Numbered from the stretch's first letter, positions 14,348 to 22,705 are shown. The stretch is 64,000 nucleotides of DNA from RGVD01 sp040403075 (GCA_040403075.1 JBBALJ010000003.1:1-64000); one strand, 5' to 3'. Numbers and translations are program-made. The notes: generated by a model from the sequence alone, not told the origin.

Positions 14348-16140
14348 ATTATCTCCATATTTTCTATTGCTTCCGACAATCTATCTGGCATTCTTGGCGG
14401 TCTAATCATATTAAGTGAAGTTTCTTTATCATCAACTATAAAGTCATTATCATAACTCATTGATTCATAAGTATGAATATTTATTTCAGAATTATTGTCT
14501 GGTCTGGTTCTACTGATAGAATTAAATATAGAACCGCAAACTGCATCTGCTAAGTCTTTTGAGCCTTTTCTTGGGTGATCAACTTTATCTCTCATTATTT
14601 TAAGCTGTAATAACTCATCAATAAGCAAAGGTATGTGGGGGCCAGAAAGTCTTTCTTCTAGAACAACCATAGCCATATCATCATAATGTTTTTTAGCAAC
14701 AGATAGAATTTCTGTATTGATGCCATATTGTTTTAGTTGTTGCATCATATCATGAGAATTCCATCTGTCAAAAGTACACACGCTTATATTAAATCCTCGT
14801 GTTTTTAACAATAAAATATAATCTTTTACTTCAGTAAAGTCAACAGATTTATCTGCGGTTGGTGTCCAGTACCTAACTGCATCAACCTCTACAATAGGTG
14901 CAAGCTGGGAGTAATTGTCTGTAACCTTTACGTTGACCCATTTGTTTACATGAGCCATTGCAACTGCACAATGGTCATGCTTTTGCGCTAAGTCAACATG
15001 TATAAAGTATTTTTTTTCTATATCTGGCTGAAACCACTCTTCAAGTCTTCCAAATTTATCAACTGCAATGCCAGTATTATTAAAAGCTTTTTCAACTTTT
15101 TCTCTGGATTTAAAAAAAGCATCAATCATTTCTGGTGGCATGCAGGCAAATCTTCCTAGTGCGTCTAAACTATTTTTATAAAAAGCTGTCTTAAAATCTT
15201 CAATGCTTCTTGTAGGATTTACTTCCCATGTAGGCCTCTTTAATGCGAAGACCTTGGGTATAAGGTAAGACTTAATATGATCCTCTTCCCATTCAACAGT
15301 AACTTCATTCCCTTCTGTTCCATCTGGCAAATCCTCATCCATTTTTAAAATTTCTGATCTAATTATTATTTCTTTTTCTGCAATTACGGATTCATAAAAT
15401 TTTTGTATGGGATCATTTTTAAATCGTGGAAAAGAAAGCAGAATTACTTTACCAAAGTCTGGGAATCTTGAGTCTACAGATGCACGGTACATTTCGTATA
15501 TGGCATCAGCAGTTTTGGCTTGATCATGGCCAGTTGTATTTTCAATTGCAAATCCTGATATTTCATCTAAGATAACAACAATAACGTTATAGCCTTCCCA
15601 TGCTTCACGCTCTGAGTGACCAGAGTGCACTGTAATAGCTTTATCAAATTTCATTTCGGAAGCCTTAGCTTCATACTTCCCTGCAAACCAGGGTGATTTA
15701 TCGATTCTTGTTTTAAATCCTTTGAAGAAAACATTATTTGCCTGCTGAGAGTTAATTGCAATATTAATAATATCTATTGCATCTCCAGGAGGTTTGCCAT
15801 AATATGTTGCTGGATCTTTTAAGCATAATAGTAAATACACTATATAAGCAACTGCAATAGTAGAGCAATAATCTTTTCCAGAACCCTTACCTAACTGAGC
15901 TATAACTTCAGTGGCAGTTTGTTTAGCAATTTCTTTACCACGTTCTTCTCCAAATAATTTTATAAGAGTTGTCTCTTTATATATTTGTGAACTTTTTTCA
16001 ATTAGTAAATATTGAAGTTCTGATAATGGAGGCAATGCAAGGTACTTGGGGCTAGTAACAAACTCTTCCAGCTGGACTGGCTTCTCATCAAACTCTTCTC
16101 CGTCGAGAAGATCAATTAGATCTCCAAACTCAAACGACAT
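14344..16140 (-). CDS. terL: Terminase large subunit
   Basis: A 598-residue packaging motor. The ATPase domain has a Walker-A-like loop QLGKGSGKD (82-90), Walker B VIVVILDE with D192-E193, and a following SGF segment. The C-terminal RuvC-like nuclease has IHVDLAQKHDH (first Asp), VCTFDRWNS and DLADAVCGS as acidic sites. It cuts concatemeric DNA and drives it into the prohead through the portal. It is unusually far (about 41 kb) from the portal gene. The start overlaps the small-subunit-like gene by 11 nt. Confidence 0.93.
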   Translation of the reverse strand: MSFEFGDLIDLLDGEEFDEKPVQLEEFVTSPKYLALPPLSELQYLLIEKSSQIYKETTLIKLFGEERGKEIAKQTATEVIAQLGKGSGKDYCSTIAVAYIVYLLLCLKDPATYYGKPPGDAIDIINIAINSQQANNVFFKGFKTRIDKSPWFAGKYEAKASEMKFDKAITVHSGHSEREAWEGYNVIVVILDEISGFAIENTTGHDQAKTADAIYEMYRASVDSRFPDFGKVILLSFPRFKNDPIQKFYESVIAEKEIIIRSEILKMDEDLPDGTEGNEVTVEWEEDHIKSYLIPKVFALKRPTWEVNPTRSIEDFKTAFYKNSLDALGRFACMPPEMIDAFFKSREKVEKAFNNTGIAVDKFGRLEEWFQPDIEKKYFIHVDLAQKHDHCAVAMAHVNKWVNVKVTDNYSQLAPIVEVDAVRYWTPTADKSVDFTEVKDYILLLKTRGFNISVCTFDRWNSHDMMQQLKQYGINTEILSVAKKHYDDMAMVVLEERLSGPHIPLLIDELLQLKIMRDKVDHPRKGSKDLADAVCGSIFNSISRTRPDNNSEINIHTYESMSYDNDFIVDDKETSLNMIRPPRMPDRLSEAIENMEII

Positions 16141-16666
16141 CTGAGTCCTCTATAACTACGGACTCAACAATTCCTGTTATTTGAGAAAGCCTTTTAGCAA
16201 CGTCTAGTTTACATTTTGGGCATCCAGCAGTTACTTCTTTTAAAATTCCAACTAAAATTTCTTGTTTTCTTTCAGTTTCTGCAATTTGAGATGCTATTTC
16301 ATTGCTTTCTAAAACACCGACTGCTTGAAGCATTGCTATTCTTTTTGTTTCAATATCTGCAATTAGTTTTAAGGCTGCAGCTTTTACATTAAGTTGTCCT
16401 TGGGTATCTGCATCTTCTACAGTTTTCCAAGCCTCTTTAATAAGCATTGCGTAGTGTTGATCTGCACCTGATATGGCTTCTTTAGCTCTGCCTCTTAAGC
16501 TTACATCATTATGAACTACTTCTTTCCATTCATCAATAAGCTCTACAACTTCCGCCCTTTTAAATCCAGTGGAGTTTGCTATCTGTGTGGGGCTATTGCC
16601 CTTAAGCAGCTCTTCAACCACCTTATTCATGCGGTCAAAATGTACTGCTGGCTCTATTTCATTCAT
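16130..16666 (-). CDS. terS: Probable terminase small subunit
   Basis: A 178-residue protein. An N-terminal helix-turn-helix (SPTQIANSTGFKRAEVVELIDEW, about residues 24-46) is followed by long helices (LNVKAAALKLIADIETKRIAML), a C-P-K-C pair near the end, and an acidic tail. HTH plus helical oligomerisation fits a terminase small subunit that recognises phage DNA. I use the ATG at 16666: it lies 7 nt after a TATAAT box, so the mRNA is probably leaderless; a longer in-frame start at 16702 would place the promoter inside the coding region. Confidence 0.75.
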   Translation of the reverse strand: MNEIEPAVHFDRMNKVVEELLKGNSPTQIANSTGFKRAEVVELIDEWKEVVHNDVSLRGRAKEAISGADQHYAMLIKEAWKTVEDADTQGQLNVKAAALKLIADIETKRIAMLQAVGVLESNEIASQIAETERKQEILVGILKEVTAGCPKCKLDVAKRLSQITGIVESVVIEDSDVV

Positions 16667-16673
16667 ATAATAG

Positions 16674-16702
16674 ATTATACTTCTAGTTGACTGAAATTGC
16701 AA
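16674..16702 (-). promoter_or_regulatory. Promoter for terminase genes (leaderless)
   Basis: TTGCAA (16697-16702), 17-bp spacer, TATAAT (16674-16679), then 7 nt to the ATG at 16666. It overlaps the stop of the upstream gene. There is no Shine-Dalgarno site. Confidence 0.6.
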
Positions 16703-17024
16703 CCTTGTTAGCTATTTTAAGCAATATTAAGTATCCAATTAGATCATCAATATCGTTATCTCCAGGGAATGCTTGATCATTTTGAATTCTATTTAGTTTA
16801 TCATCAATACGAACTCTAATCTGTTCTTTTGAATCAGCTTTTGAAAATATACGAATTGGGTCTAATGCAGAATTACCGTAAGATATATTTTTTTGAATTA
16901 GCATGCCAGCCATCTCAAGACATTCTGTAATAATCTTTTGCCCAGATGGTGCATTTGTTGCTATTAGTTGTAAGTCTGTAACCCACATCTGATAACCTTT
17001 ATCTTTTTCAGGATATCCCGCCAT
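16683..17024 (-). CDS. NMAD1/DUF1599-like protein
   Basis: A 113-residue protein with the pattern KNISYGNSALDPIRIFSKA, IRVRIDDKLNRI and DDLIGYLILLKIA. This resembles the small phage family known as DUF1599 or nucleotide-modification-associated domain 1, which is thought to be a nucleotide-related or MazG-like helical protein. The ATG at 17024 is preferred since GGAG stands 6 nt upstream. It overlaps the methyltransferase gene by 17 nt and ends at the terminase promoter. The role is unknown. Confidence 0.55.
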   Translation of the reverse strand: MAGYPEKDKGYQMWVTDLQLIATNAPSGQKIITECLEMAGMLIQKNISYGNSALDPIRIFSKADSKEQIRVRIDDKLNRIQNDQAFPGDNDIDDLIGYLILLKIANKVAISVN

Positions 17025-17670
17025 TATTTTCTCCATCTCTAGTATATAGTCTAATTACCTTATCTCCAAAGGCACCTAGTATTTCAAAATTAAAATTAAA
17101 TGGGCTTGAAGATAAATCTATAGACCTGTATCCAGCATAAACATCTTCTTCATTATTTACCTCTTGCATGTCATCACAGAATAATGCATATTTAGATTTT
17201 CTCATTATTTTGCTAACTATATTATATATAGATAAATTTGGCAAGTGCTGTAGTACATCTTTTATTATTATAAGATCCACGTCATTTATAGACATTGACT
17301 CAAAGTCACCCTGAATAAATTTTATATTTTCAGAAGAATTTAAAACAGTTTCTTTAAATATTACTGAACTAATTTCTATTCCAGTATAATTTATTCCATT
17401 TAAATTTAACTTTTTCCCTATCCTCCAATCACCACAGCCAACATCAATCACAGTATTTACATCATCTTTTGATAAAAAGGAATTAACAACATCTATCCAG
17501 GGCTTTGCAAAATCTGGATCCGAGCCTGGGCCACTTTTATATCCCCAGTGGCTTTCATTGTAAACTTTATCAAATCTTTCTGATCTGCTAATGTTCCTTT
17601 TTTCTTTTAAAATATTTAAAACAAAAGACTCTTGGTCTGCTTGGCTGTAGCTTTCTTTATAAATTTTCAT
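17008..17670 (-). CDS. Class I SAM-dependent methyltransferase
   Basis: A 220-residue Rossmann methyltransferase. Motif I is VIDVGCGDWRIGKKL (74-88), followed by YTGIEISSVIF (SAM ribose-binding acid), GDFESM and a DLIIIKDVLQHLPN block. The fold is that of small-molecule or sugar methyltransferases; no DNA target-recognition region or DPPY motif is seen, so DNA methylation is unlikely. It is downstream of a GT32 glycosyltransferase, which suggests glycan methylation. It starts within a 4-nt ATGA overlap with the small HTH gene. Confidence 0.82.
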   Translation of the reverse strand: MKIYKESYSQADQESFVLNILKEKRNISRSERFDKVYNESHWGYKSGPGSDPDFAKPWIDVVNSFLSKDDVNTVIDVGCGDWRIGKKLNLNGINYTGIEISSVIFKETVLNSSENIKFIQGDFESMSINDVDLIIIKDVLQHLPNLSIYNIVSKIMRKSKYALFCDDMQEVNNEEDVYAGYRSIDLSSSPFNFNFEILGAFGDKVIRLYTRDGENNGGIS

Positions 17671-17816
17671 CTTTTTTTAATTAACCCAAACTGTACTAGG
17701 TACCTCTGTATTGTCATTACGGAAGTTCCGCATTCTTCAGCAATTTCAGTAACTGTCTTTTTTTGCACAACATATCTTCTATGAAGCCAGTCCTTACTTT
17801 GATAAAACTTTAACAT
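17667..17816 (-). CDS. 49-residue helix-turn-helix protein
   Basis: A short gene whose product reads MLKFYQSKDWLHRRYVVQ then KKTVTEIAEECGTSVMTIQ and RYLVQFGLIKKR. The middle is a clear HTH of the type found in homing-endonuclease tails and transposase-like regulators. GGAGG lies 9 nt before the ATG at 17816; the gene overlaps its upstream neighbour by 7 nt and the methyltransferase start by 4 nt. It could be a DNA-binding regulator or a remnant of an HNH gene. Confidence 0.75.
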   Translation of the reverse strand: MLKFYQSKDWLHRRYVVQKKTVTEIAEECGTSVMTIQRYLVQFGLIKKR

Positions 17817-18154
17817 ATCTTGAATCCTCCACAAGATTCAAGAAAGATTCTAAAGTCGTTAAAATCTGTAATGTCTGGAACAGATATGCCATTTAATACT
17901 AGATTTTCATATATATAATCTTTTAAAGCATTTGATGTGCCGTCTAGTTCAGAAACTATTTTATTTGCAAGCTTTTGAGATCTATCTTCATTTAGTCCAT
18001 CTTCATCATTTGAATATCCATACTCAACCTCTTTAGCAATCTCTGGATATAAAAGCGATATTGCATCCCACATATGATGCCAACAAACAATGTTTCTTCT
18101 AAAATGTCTTCCTTCTATTTCAACAGGCTCTAAACCAATTAAATCCATTGCCAT
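17810..18154 (-). CDS. Hypothetical protein
   Basis: A 114-residue acidic protein starting MAMDLIGLEPVEIEGRHFRRN. I do not recognise it. It has no signal peptide or membrane segment and has aromatic and Cys residues at both ends (VCWHHMW, CGGFKIC). The ATG at 18154 overlaps the GT32 stop by one base (TAATG) and GGAG lies 6 nt upstream, so it is coupled to the glycosyltransferase gene. Confidence 0.6.
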   Translation of the reverse strand: MAMDLIGLEPVEIEGRHFRRNIVCWHHMWDAISLLYPEIAKEVEYGYSNDEDGLNEDRSQKLANKIVSELDGTSNALKDYIYENLVLNGISVPDITDFNDFRIFLESCGGFKIC

Positions 18155-19008
18155 TATTTGCTCCACCCAAAAGAACTATACGATTTATTTTTAAGTTTAA
18201 TTTTTATGTCTGCATACTCATAGCTAATGTTATCGCATTTATGTCCCATTATATTATTAATTATATTTTTATCAATTGTATTATCTGACCAACGCCAGGC
18301 TGCTGTAAAATGTCTTGCAACATTATTGTATGTCCAAAAATATAACTTAACTTTATTTTCTAAACAATTTGAGTGTTGATTAAATAACATAATTGCATCT
18401 TCAATACTAATACTTTTTGATTCGGCAAAATCTTTATCCGCATTTGTTTTTGCAGCAGTTATATCAATTAAATCCTTTGCGGCAGTTCCTAAAACATTTT
18501 CTATTGATTTTTGAAAGGCTGTTGGCCCAGTTAAATCTGTTTTAATTAATTTTTTATTGGATGGATACATGTCATAATTGTCTAATATATGATTAATTAA
18601 ATCATTTAATATTGGATGATTAGCAATAGAGGCAAATCCCCACTGAGTAAATAACGCATCTGGAACTAGATCTAAAGTTGTTATAAAATTATGTGACATA
18701 TCTAATTCGCTTAAAATTGGTTTTCTACATACAGTATCTATATCCATGTATATTCCGCCAAGCTTATTTACAATTAGGTATCTCCACCAGTCACCCTTCA
18801 TTGCTTTATGCTTAAGGCCAGAGTATATATCGGCATGTCTCTTGTCATAATTTTCTAAAATAAACTCATAGCATTGCTTTTCGCTCATGTAAACATATTC
18901 AAATTCTGGATTTTTTTCCTGCCATGTTTCGGTACAATTTTTAATGTATGAAGGAAGCTCTGAATAATCACATGCATATGTTTGAAAAATTGTTTTAGGT
19001 ATCATCAT
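18154..19008 (-). CDS. GT32-type glycosyltransferase (DXD sugar-binding)
   Basis: A 284-residue protein opening with IPKTIFQTYA and carrying KAMKGDWWRYLIVNKLGGIYMDIDT with the metal/nucleotide DxD at D89-x-D91. This matches the Gly_transf_sug (GT32) family, which moves a hexose from an NDP-sugar to a glycan. Two ATGs stand in tandem; both overlap the end of the resolvase gene. It sits between DNA-processing genes and a methyltransferase, apart from the main glycan island. Confidence 0.85.
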   Translation of the reverse strand: MMIPKTIFQTYACDYSELPSYIKNCTETWQEKNPEFEYVYMSEKQCYEFILENYDKRHADIYSGLKHKAMKGDWWRYLIVNKLGGIYMDIDTVCRKPILSELDMSHNFITTLDLVPDALFTQWGFASIANHPILNDLINHILDNYDMYPSNKKLIKTDLTGPTAFQKSIENVLGTAAKDLIDITAAKTNADKDFAESKSISIEDAIMLFNQHSNCLENKVKLYFWTYNNVARHFTAAWRWSDNTIDKNIINNIMGHKCDNISYEYADIKIKLKNKSYSSFGWSK

Positions 19009-19571
19009 CTCTCCGTTAAAACTTGGTTTGAATAATGTGCAATGCCAAATGCATCTGCAACATCAAAATCGTCTAGCTCTAGTCCATATTTATTATTAAA
19101 GTAATCAATGGTTCTTTGTTTACGCATATTACGCAATTTATTTTTGTACCAAGATTCGGCGTACCCTGGGTTTGCTAATCTTATTGCAGACTTCTCATCC
19201 TTTGTCGGATTTTTGTTGCCAATGTATGCCTGCCACGAGGATGGACTAATAGTAATAACCTTAGCACCAGTAGACATAAGCTCAGCAATAACAACTCCAT
19301 AGACATAAGACAATTTTATCACAGCATCTGGCGATCTGACAAGTATTGCGCCTTCAACAACAATATAATCACTCTTTAATTCTTCTAGCATTGCATGAGT
19401 TTTAACTTTAGCGTCATGGATCTTTTCAAAAATGTCATTGCCTTTAAGTTCTATTTTCCCCCATTTTAATGGCTTATCGTTTTCCATAAGGCAAAAAGCA
19501 ATTGAATTTGTAGATGCATCTATGCCCAAAACCCTGTGGGCTTTTGTTTTTACTAGGCTAGCTAATGTCAT
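19005..19571 (-). CDS. RuvC-like Holliday junction resolvase
   Basis: A 188-residue RNase-H-fold nuclease. Acidic residues sit in VLGIDASTNS (first Asp), YIVVEGA (Glu) and LDDFDVADAFGIAHY (C-terminal Asp pair). It would resolve branched replication or recombination DNA before packaging. The ATG at 19571 has AGGA 6 nt upstream; it overlaps the upstream zinc-finger gene by 14 nt. Location in the replication block supports the call. Confidence 0.85.
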   Translation of the reverse strand: MTLASLVKTKAHRVLGIDASTNSIAFCLMENDKPLKWGKIELKGNDIFEKIHDAKVKTHAMLEELKSDYIVVEGAILVRSPDAVIKLSYVYGVVIAELMSTGAKVITISPSSWQAYIGNKNPTKDEKSAIRLANPGYAESWYKNKLRNMRKQRTIDYFNNKYGLELDDFDVADAFGIAHYSNQVLTER

Positions 19572-19839
19572 CAATCATCCTTAATAAACTATCTCTTTGA
19601 TCAGAGTTTTTACGCTTTTCGCATATTGAACACATTTCTTGATTGTGATATACGCTTAGCTGAGTTTTACATTTTTTGCATTTTCTTATTACTGTTCCAT
19701 TTCTAATTGCCTTTTTTTCATAATACTTTTCCATAATTCTTTTATTTGTTGCAACTCTACAGCATTCATCACAACAATATTTTTGATTATGAGTCTTAGC
19801 GTCAAATTCTTTTTGACAATCTTTATTAAAACAAATCAT
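19558..19839 (-). CDS. Small protein with two zinc ribbons
   Basis: A 93-residue protein with C3, C8, C22-C23 and C26-C27 in an N-terminal finger (pattern C..DCQKEF...KYCCDECC), followed by a basic helix and a second finger with CKKC and CSIC. This arrangement is common in small phage DNA- or RNA-binding proteins of unknown role. It overlaps the nuclease stop by 4 nt. Confidence 0.65.
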   Translation of the reverse strand: MICFNKDCQKEFDAKTHNQKYCCDECCRVATNKRIMEKYYEKKAIRNGTVIRKCKKCKTQLSVYHNQEMCSICEKRKNSDQRDSLLRMIDDIS

Positions 19840-20621
19840 ATTTTTGGAATCTCAAACTTTTCTATTTGAACTGTACCAGTTAATCCAGAATAACATTCTT
19901 TTTTGACTGGACAATATGTGCAAGGCATCTTTGATTTTGAAGCACCAGCTGGACGCATTGGAAGGTCTCCATCTTTAAAGTTATCCCAAACTTCACACAT
20001 CCAAGTAAATGTATCTTCAATTATTTTAGTATTCTTTTCATTCATTGATACTGGAATAATTAATATTTCTTGAGTATTTTTATTTTCATAAAGAAAGAAT
20101 CCTTCCTTAGCATTCTTTAACTTCATGTATGTAAGAATCTGAAGCATGTGATTGGCTGTAGATTTCATTTCAGATTGACGAGTATCCCATACTTCTTGCT
20201 TGGCCGTCTTGATCTCACCAATTACTGTTTCTCCATCATATTCCATAACTAAGTCAATAAAACCTCGGATAGGAGGATACTCATTAATAATTTCTTCTTC
20301 TTCCGACTTCCATTGTGGCATAGTTTTAATTAAATTTTGAAGTCTTTCGTGAGCCTGTGTGCCCTGCGCCATGTTTGCTACAGCAACAGCATCATTGTCA
20401 TCAATAAATACTGCGCCAGAAAAAGCCATGTACCAATATCTAGGGCAAGTGCCATGTCCGTAGCCAAGTGAGCTTGGGCTAAATGATTTCTTTGTCATTT
20501 CGCCATCAGCACGTTTAGTATTCTTGTATGCATTATCTAAAAGCTGTGCAAATAATTCTGGGTCAAAGAACTTACCTGTGTGTTTTTTAAATTTAAGGTT
20601 CTTTACAATATCTCTACCCAT
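19836..20621 (-). CDS. Cas4/RecB-like PD-(D/E)XK nuclease with probable Fe-S cluster
   Basis: A 261-residue nuclease. H91 (AHERLQ), D123 (RGFIDLV) and E136-x-K138 (GEIKTAK) form the RecB nuclease active site. One cysteine lies near the N-terminus (C59, TCPRYW) and three at the C-terminus (C234, C237, C243 in CTYCPVKKEC), the spacing of a Cas4/AddB 4Fe-4S cluster. Such phage proteins act as exonucleases in recombination. There is no CRISPR locus here, so a recombination role with the nearby RecA is more likely. Confidence 0.85.
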   Translation of the reverse strand: MGRDIVKNLKFKKHTGKFFDPELFAQLLDNAYKNTKRADGEMTKKSFSPSSLGYGHGTCPRYWYMAFSGAVFIDDNDAVAVANMAQGTQAHERLQNLIKTMPQWKSEEEEIINEYPPIRGFIDLVMEYDGETVIGEIKTAKQEVWDTRQSEMKSTANHMLQILTYMKLKNAKEGFFLYENKNTQEILIIPVSMNEKNTKIIEDTFTWMCEVWDNFKDGDLPMRPAGASKSKMPCTYCPVKKECYSGLTGTVQIEKFEIPKI

Positions 20622-20623
20622 TA

Positions 20624-20959
20624 TTAATTATACCTAACGACATATTTAAGTGCATCTACAAGTTTGTCTATGGACTCCTTTACTGAATAATAAACATTTT
20701 TTTTATTATTATTTACTGTACCAGCTTTATCTTTAGCAATAGTGGAATAAACTGAAGCCATTACAGCAAATTTTGTAGACATGGCCTGAAGCTCCATAAT
20801 TAAATGCGGTGCCTTTGCAGAAGGCACGTCTGGATTCATTAGTAGTTTTACTACAATTGCCATAGCTTTATCTAGGTGCTCATCTTTCATAAACTCATGA
20901 AGATCGTTAAATTCTGTAATGTCACTAATAAGCTCTAATGTATTTTTATCCTCTGTCAT
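20624..20959 (-). CDS. Hypothetical helical protein
   Basis: A 111-residue protein predicted mainly helical, with a weakly hydrophobic centre (AIVVKLLMNPDVPSA...LIMELQAMSTKFAVMASVYS) but no real membrane segment. I do not recognise it. AAAGGA lies 6 nt before the ATG; it overlaps the mini membrane protein gene by 14 nt and directly precedes the Cas4-like nuclease. Confidence 0.6.
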   Translation of the reverse strand: MTEDKNTLELISDITEFNDLHEFMKDEHLDKAMAIVVKLLMNPDVPSAKAPHLIMELQAMSTKFAVMASVYSTIAKDKAGTVNNNKKNVYYSVKESIDKLVDALKYVVRYN

Positions 20960-21050
20960 TTTTAATCCTTTTATCTAGTTTGTCTATGAACAACCCAATT
21001 GGGTAACCAACACTAAACCCTAACATTAATCCTAATAAAAAGGCAGTCAT
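20946..21050 (-). CDS. 34-residue single-span membrane protein
   Basis: A short gene reading MTAFLLGLMLGFSVGYPIG then LFIDKLDKRIKNDRG: one transmembrane helix and a basic cytoplasmic end. The ATG shares its A with the stop of the XapX gene (TAATG) and its stop lies within the next gene, so it is embedded in a coupled operon. Role unknown; a holin-like or membrane-anchoring helper is possible. Confidence 0.6.
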   Translation of the reverse strand: MTAFLLGLMLGFSVGYPIGLFIDKLDKRIKNDRG

Positions 21051-21208
21051 TATAATACTCTCGCAATCAAGGCGTAGCCAATCCATATACCAACAATACC
21101 CATCACCCCTGCAAATACTGGTGGTGCTGGAACTGGTAGTTTAAATACAGCAAATACTGCACCAACTCCTGCTCCTGTTAATGTTGTTAAAAAAATTTCT
21201 TTAATCAT
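21050..21208 (-). CDS. XapX-domain (DUF1427-like) membrane protein
   Basis: A 52-residue protein with two membrane spans and the family core FKLPVPAPPVFAGVMGIVGI (about residues 22-41). XapX proteins are tiny bacterial membrane proteins of unknown function. The ATG at 21208 has GGGAGG upstream and overlaps the previous stop by 8 nt. Its position between DNA-recombination genes is unexpected. Confidence 0.75.
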   Translation of the reverse strand: MIKEIFLTTLTGAGVGAVFAVFKLPVPAPPVFAGVMGIVGIWIGYALIARVL

Positions 21209-21506
21209 GGTTTTCCTCCCAGAATTGCATTAGTTCTTCTAACACAGTCCACTCAATAATTCCAAGTCGTACCTTAGAATCTTCGCCTATAATAATTTTT
21301 AATGCTGGGTGCATGTCTCTGCTTACTTTAAATGTATCAGTACATATCTTTGACCAAACTGGTTTGTTTAGCGTAAAAGATTTTGAAGATTCTTTATAAT
21401 CTACAAGAAACATTTTCCATTTAGCGTCACCTTTTTGATATTCACCACGACCACTATTTTTTTGCGCCTTAGCTCCATCTCTTTTTACTTCAGCTCTTTC
21501 TGACAT
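21201..21506 (-). CDS. Possible PD-(D/E)XK-type nuclease or resolvase-like protein
   Basis: A 101-residue protein with KRDGAKAQKNSGRGEYQKGDAKWKMFLVDYKESSKSFTL near the N-terminus. The spacing of KGDA and VDYKE, with an upstream Glu, looks like the D...(D/E)xK core of small Holliday-junction or restriction-fold proteins seen next to recA in other phages. This is motif-level resemblance only. It overlaps the small zinc-ribbon gene upstream by one base and lies downstream of recA. Confidence 0.5.
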   Translation of the reverse strand: MSERAEVKRDGAKAQKNSGRGEYQKGDAKWKMFLVDYKESSKSFTLNKPVWSKICTDTFKVSRDMHPALKIIIGEDSKVRLGIIEWTVLEELMQFWEENHD

Positions 21507-21694
21507 TACTGAATTTTAAATATTGTTTCATGGCCATTAGAACATCTCCATGACATTACTAACTCTATTGGATCCCAAAAAGCTCCGTTGACATTTTCAT
21601 CGCAAGTGCTGCATGCTCTTAGTCCAGAAAGCTTTTCTAAATTGTATTCTTTAAGTTCAGGCTTTGGTTTTAAAAACTCATCAAGATTTGGCAT
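21506..21694 (-). CDS. Small zinc-ribbon protein
   Basis: A 62-residue protein with C28xxC31 (RACSTCDENV) and C51...H55 (WRCSNGHETI), a four-ligand zinc ribbon. It overlaps the recA end by 14 nt. It may bind nucleic acid or a recombination partner. Confidence 0.65.
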   Translation of the reverse strand: MPNLDEFLKPKPELKEYNLEKLSGLRACSTCDENVNGAFWDPIELVMSWRCSNGHETIFKIQ

Positions 21695-22685
21695 TTATAC
21701 TCTTAACTAAAGACTCAACTACATCTTTATTATCTCTAAGATATTGTACTGCTTTAGCCCTGCCTTGAATTCTTTCACCATTAACCGTATACCAAGCTCC
21801 GCCCTTTTCAATTGCTCCAACCATCTCGGCAACGTCTAAGGTTTCTCCAACTGCATCTACACCAAGAGTTTCCCCTTGGTAGTAAAAATCATATTGTCCC
21901 GATAGATTTGGGGGACCAAGTTTGTTGTAATCAATAATCCAGTTAACTGGCCTCCCAACTCTTTGTTCAATGATCTTGTCGCCAACTTTAACCCCAGCTT
22001 TAATAGCATTTGCCTCAGCTTCAGACGACCAGAGTTTAATGACAGTGGAAGAAAAGAACTTGACTGCCATGCCACCCGTGGGGATGTGACTAGCATGCAT
22101 AGATCCAAACTGATTTCGTTGTTGTGAGATGAGAACAAGTAATGTGTTTTTGTTTGCATAGTTTAACATCTTGACTGCGTGGGTCATATCCTTTGCTTCT
22201 GCGCCGATTTGCTTTGTGTCTTGCAAATCTTTCATTTCATTTCCATCTTTTTCAAAATAAATTGCTGGTAGAAGTGCTGAGATAGAATCTACTACAATAA
22301 TATCAACACCTGCATCCATAAGCTTTGTTGCAACGTCTACCATATCATTAACTGTTTTTGCTGGTGAGTGTATCAGAGAAGACGAGTCTACCCCTAGTGA
22401 TTCTGCCCAATCTGGATCATAAGAATCTTCAGAGTCAATCCACGCACATGTCTTGCCATCTTTTTGTGCAAGGGCTATCATCTGTAAACAGAATGAAGAC
22501 TTTCCAGCAGACTTATTGCCCCATACTAGCGTTTGTCTTCCGTAGCCTAGCCCGCCCCTTAGAGCCATATTTAATCCTATGCTGGGGGTTCTTTGTCTAT
22601 CTACTTTAACATTTTGTGCTGACTGAACTCGTTGTCTTGTTTTTGGATCTAGTTTTGATAGTATGCTATCGATATCTATTGTCAT
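21681..22685 (-). CDS. recA: RecA/UvsX recombinase
   Basis: A 334-residue recombinase. Walker A GNKSAGKSS (56-64) diverges from cellular GPESSGKTT; Walker B is IIVVDSISAL with D133; loop L1/L2 region contains SQQRNQFGSMHASH and IPTGGMAVKFFSS. It forms filaments on ssDNA and pairs homologous DNA for phage recombination and repair. It lacks the C-terminal acidic tail of bacterial RecA. The gene has its own -10 box (22706-22711) after the MazG gene. Confidence 0.93.
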   Translation of the reverse strand: MTIDIDSILSKLDPKTRQRVQSAQNVKVDRQRTPSIGLNMALRGGLGYGRQTLVWGNKSAGKSSFCLQMIALAQKDGKTCAWIDSEDSYDPDWAESLGVDSSSLIHSPAKTVNDMVDVATKLMDAGVDIIVVDSISALLPAIYFEKDGNEMKDLQDTKQIGAEAKDMTHAVKMLNYANKNTLLVLISQQRNQFGSMHASHIPTGGMAVKFFSSTVIKLWSSEAEANAIKAGVKVGDKIIEQRVGRPVNWIIDYNKLGPPNLSGQYDFYYQGETLGVDAVGETLDVAEMVGAIEKGGAWYTVNGERIQGRAKAVQYLRDNKDVVESLVKSINAKS

Positions 22686-22705
22686 TTATGCTCTTTCTTT
22701 TCTAT

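Noticed and set aside
16683..19008. DNA base hypermodification system (NMAD1-like, methyltransferase, glycosyltransferase)
   Set aside because: No thymidylate-synthase-like, deaminase-type or TET/JBP enzyme is nearby, and the methyltransferase and GT32 look glycan-directed.
19836..20621. Cas4 as a sign of a CRISPR system
   Set aside because: No repeat-spacer array and no other cas gene is present; the nuclease fits phage recombination.
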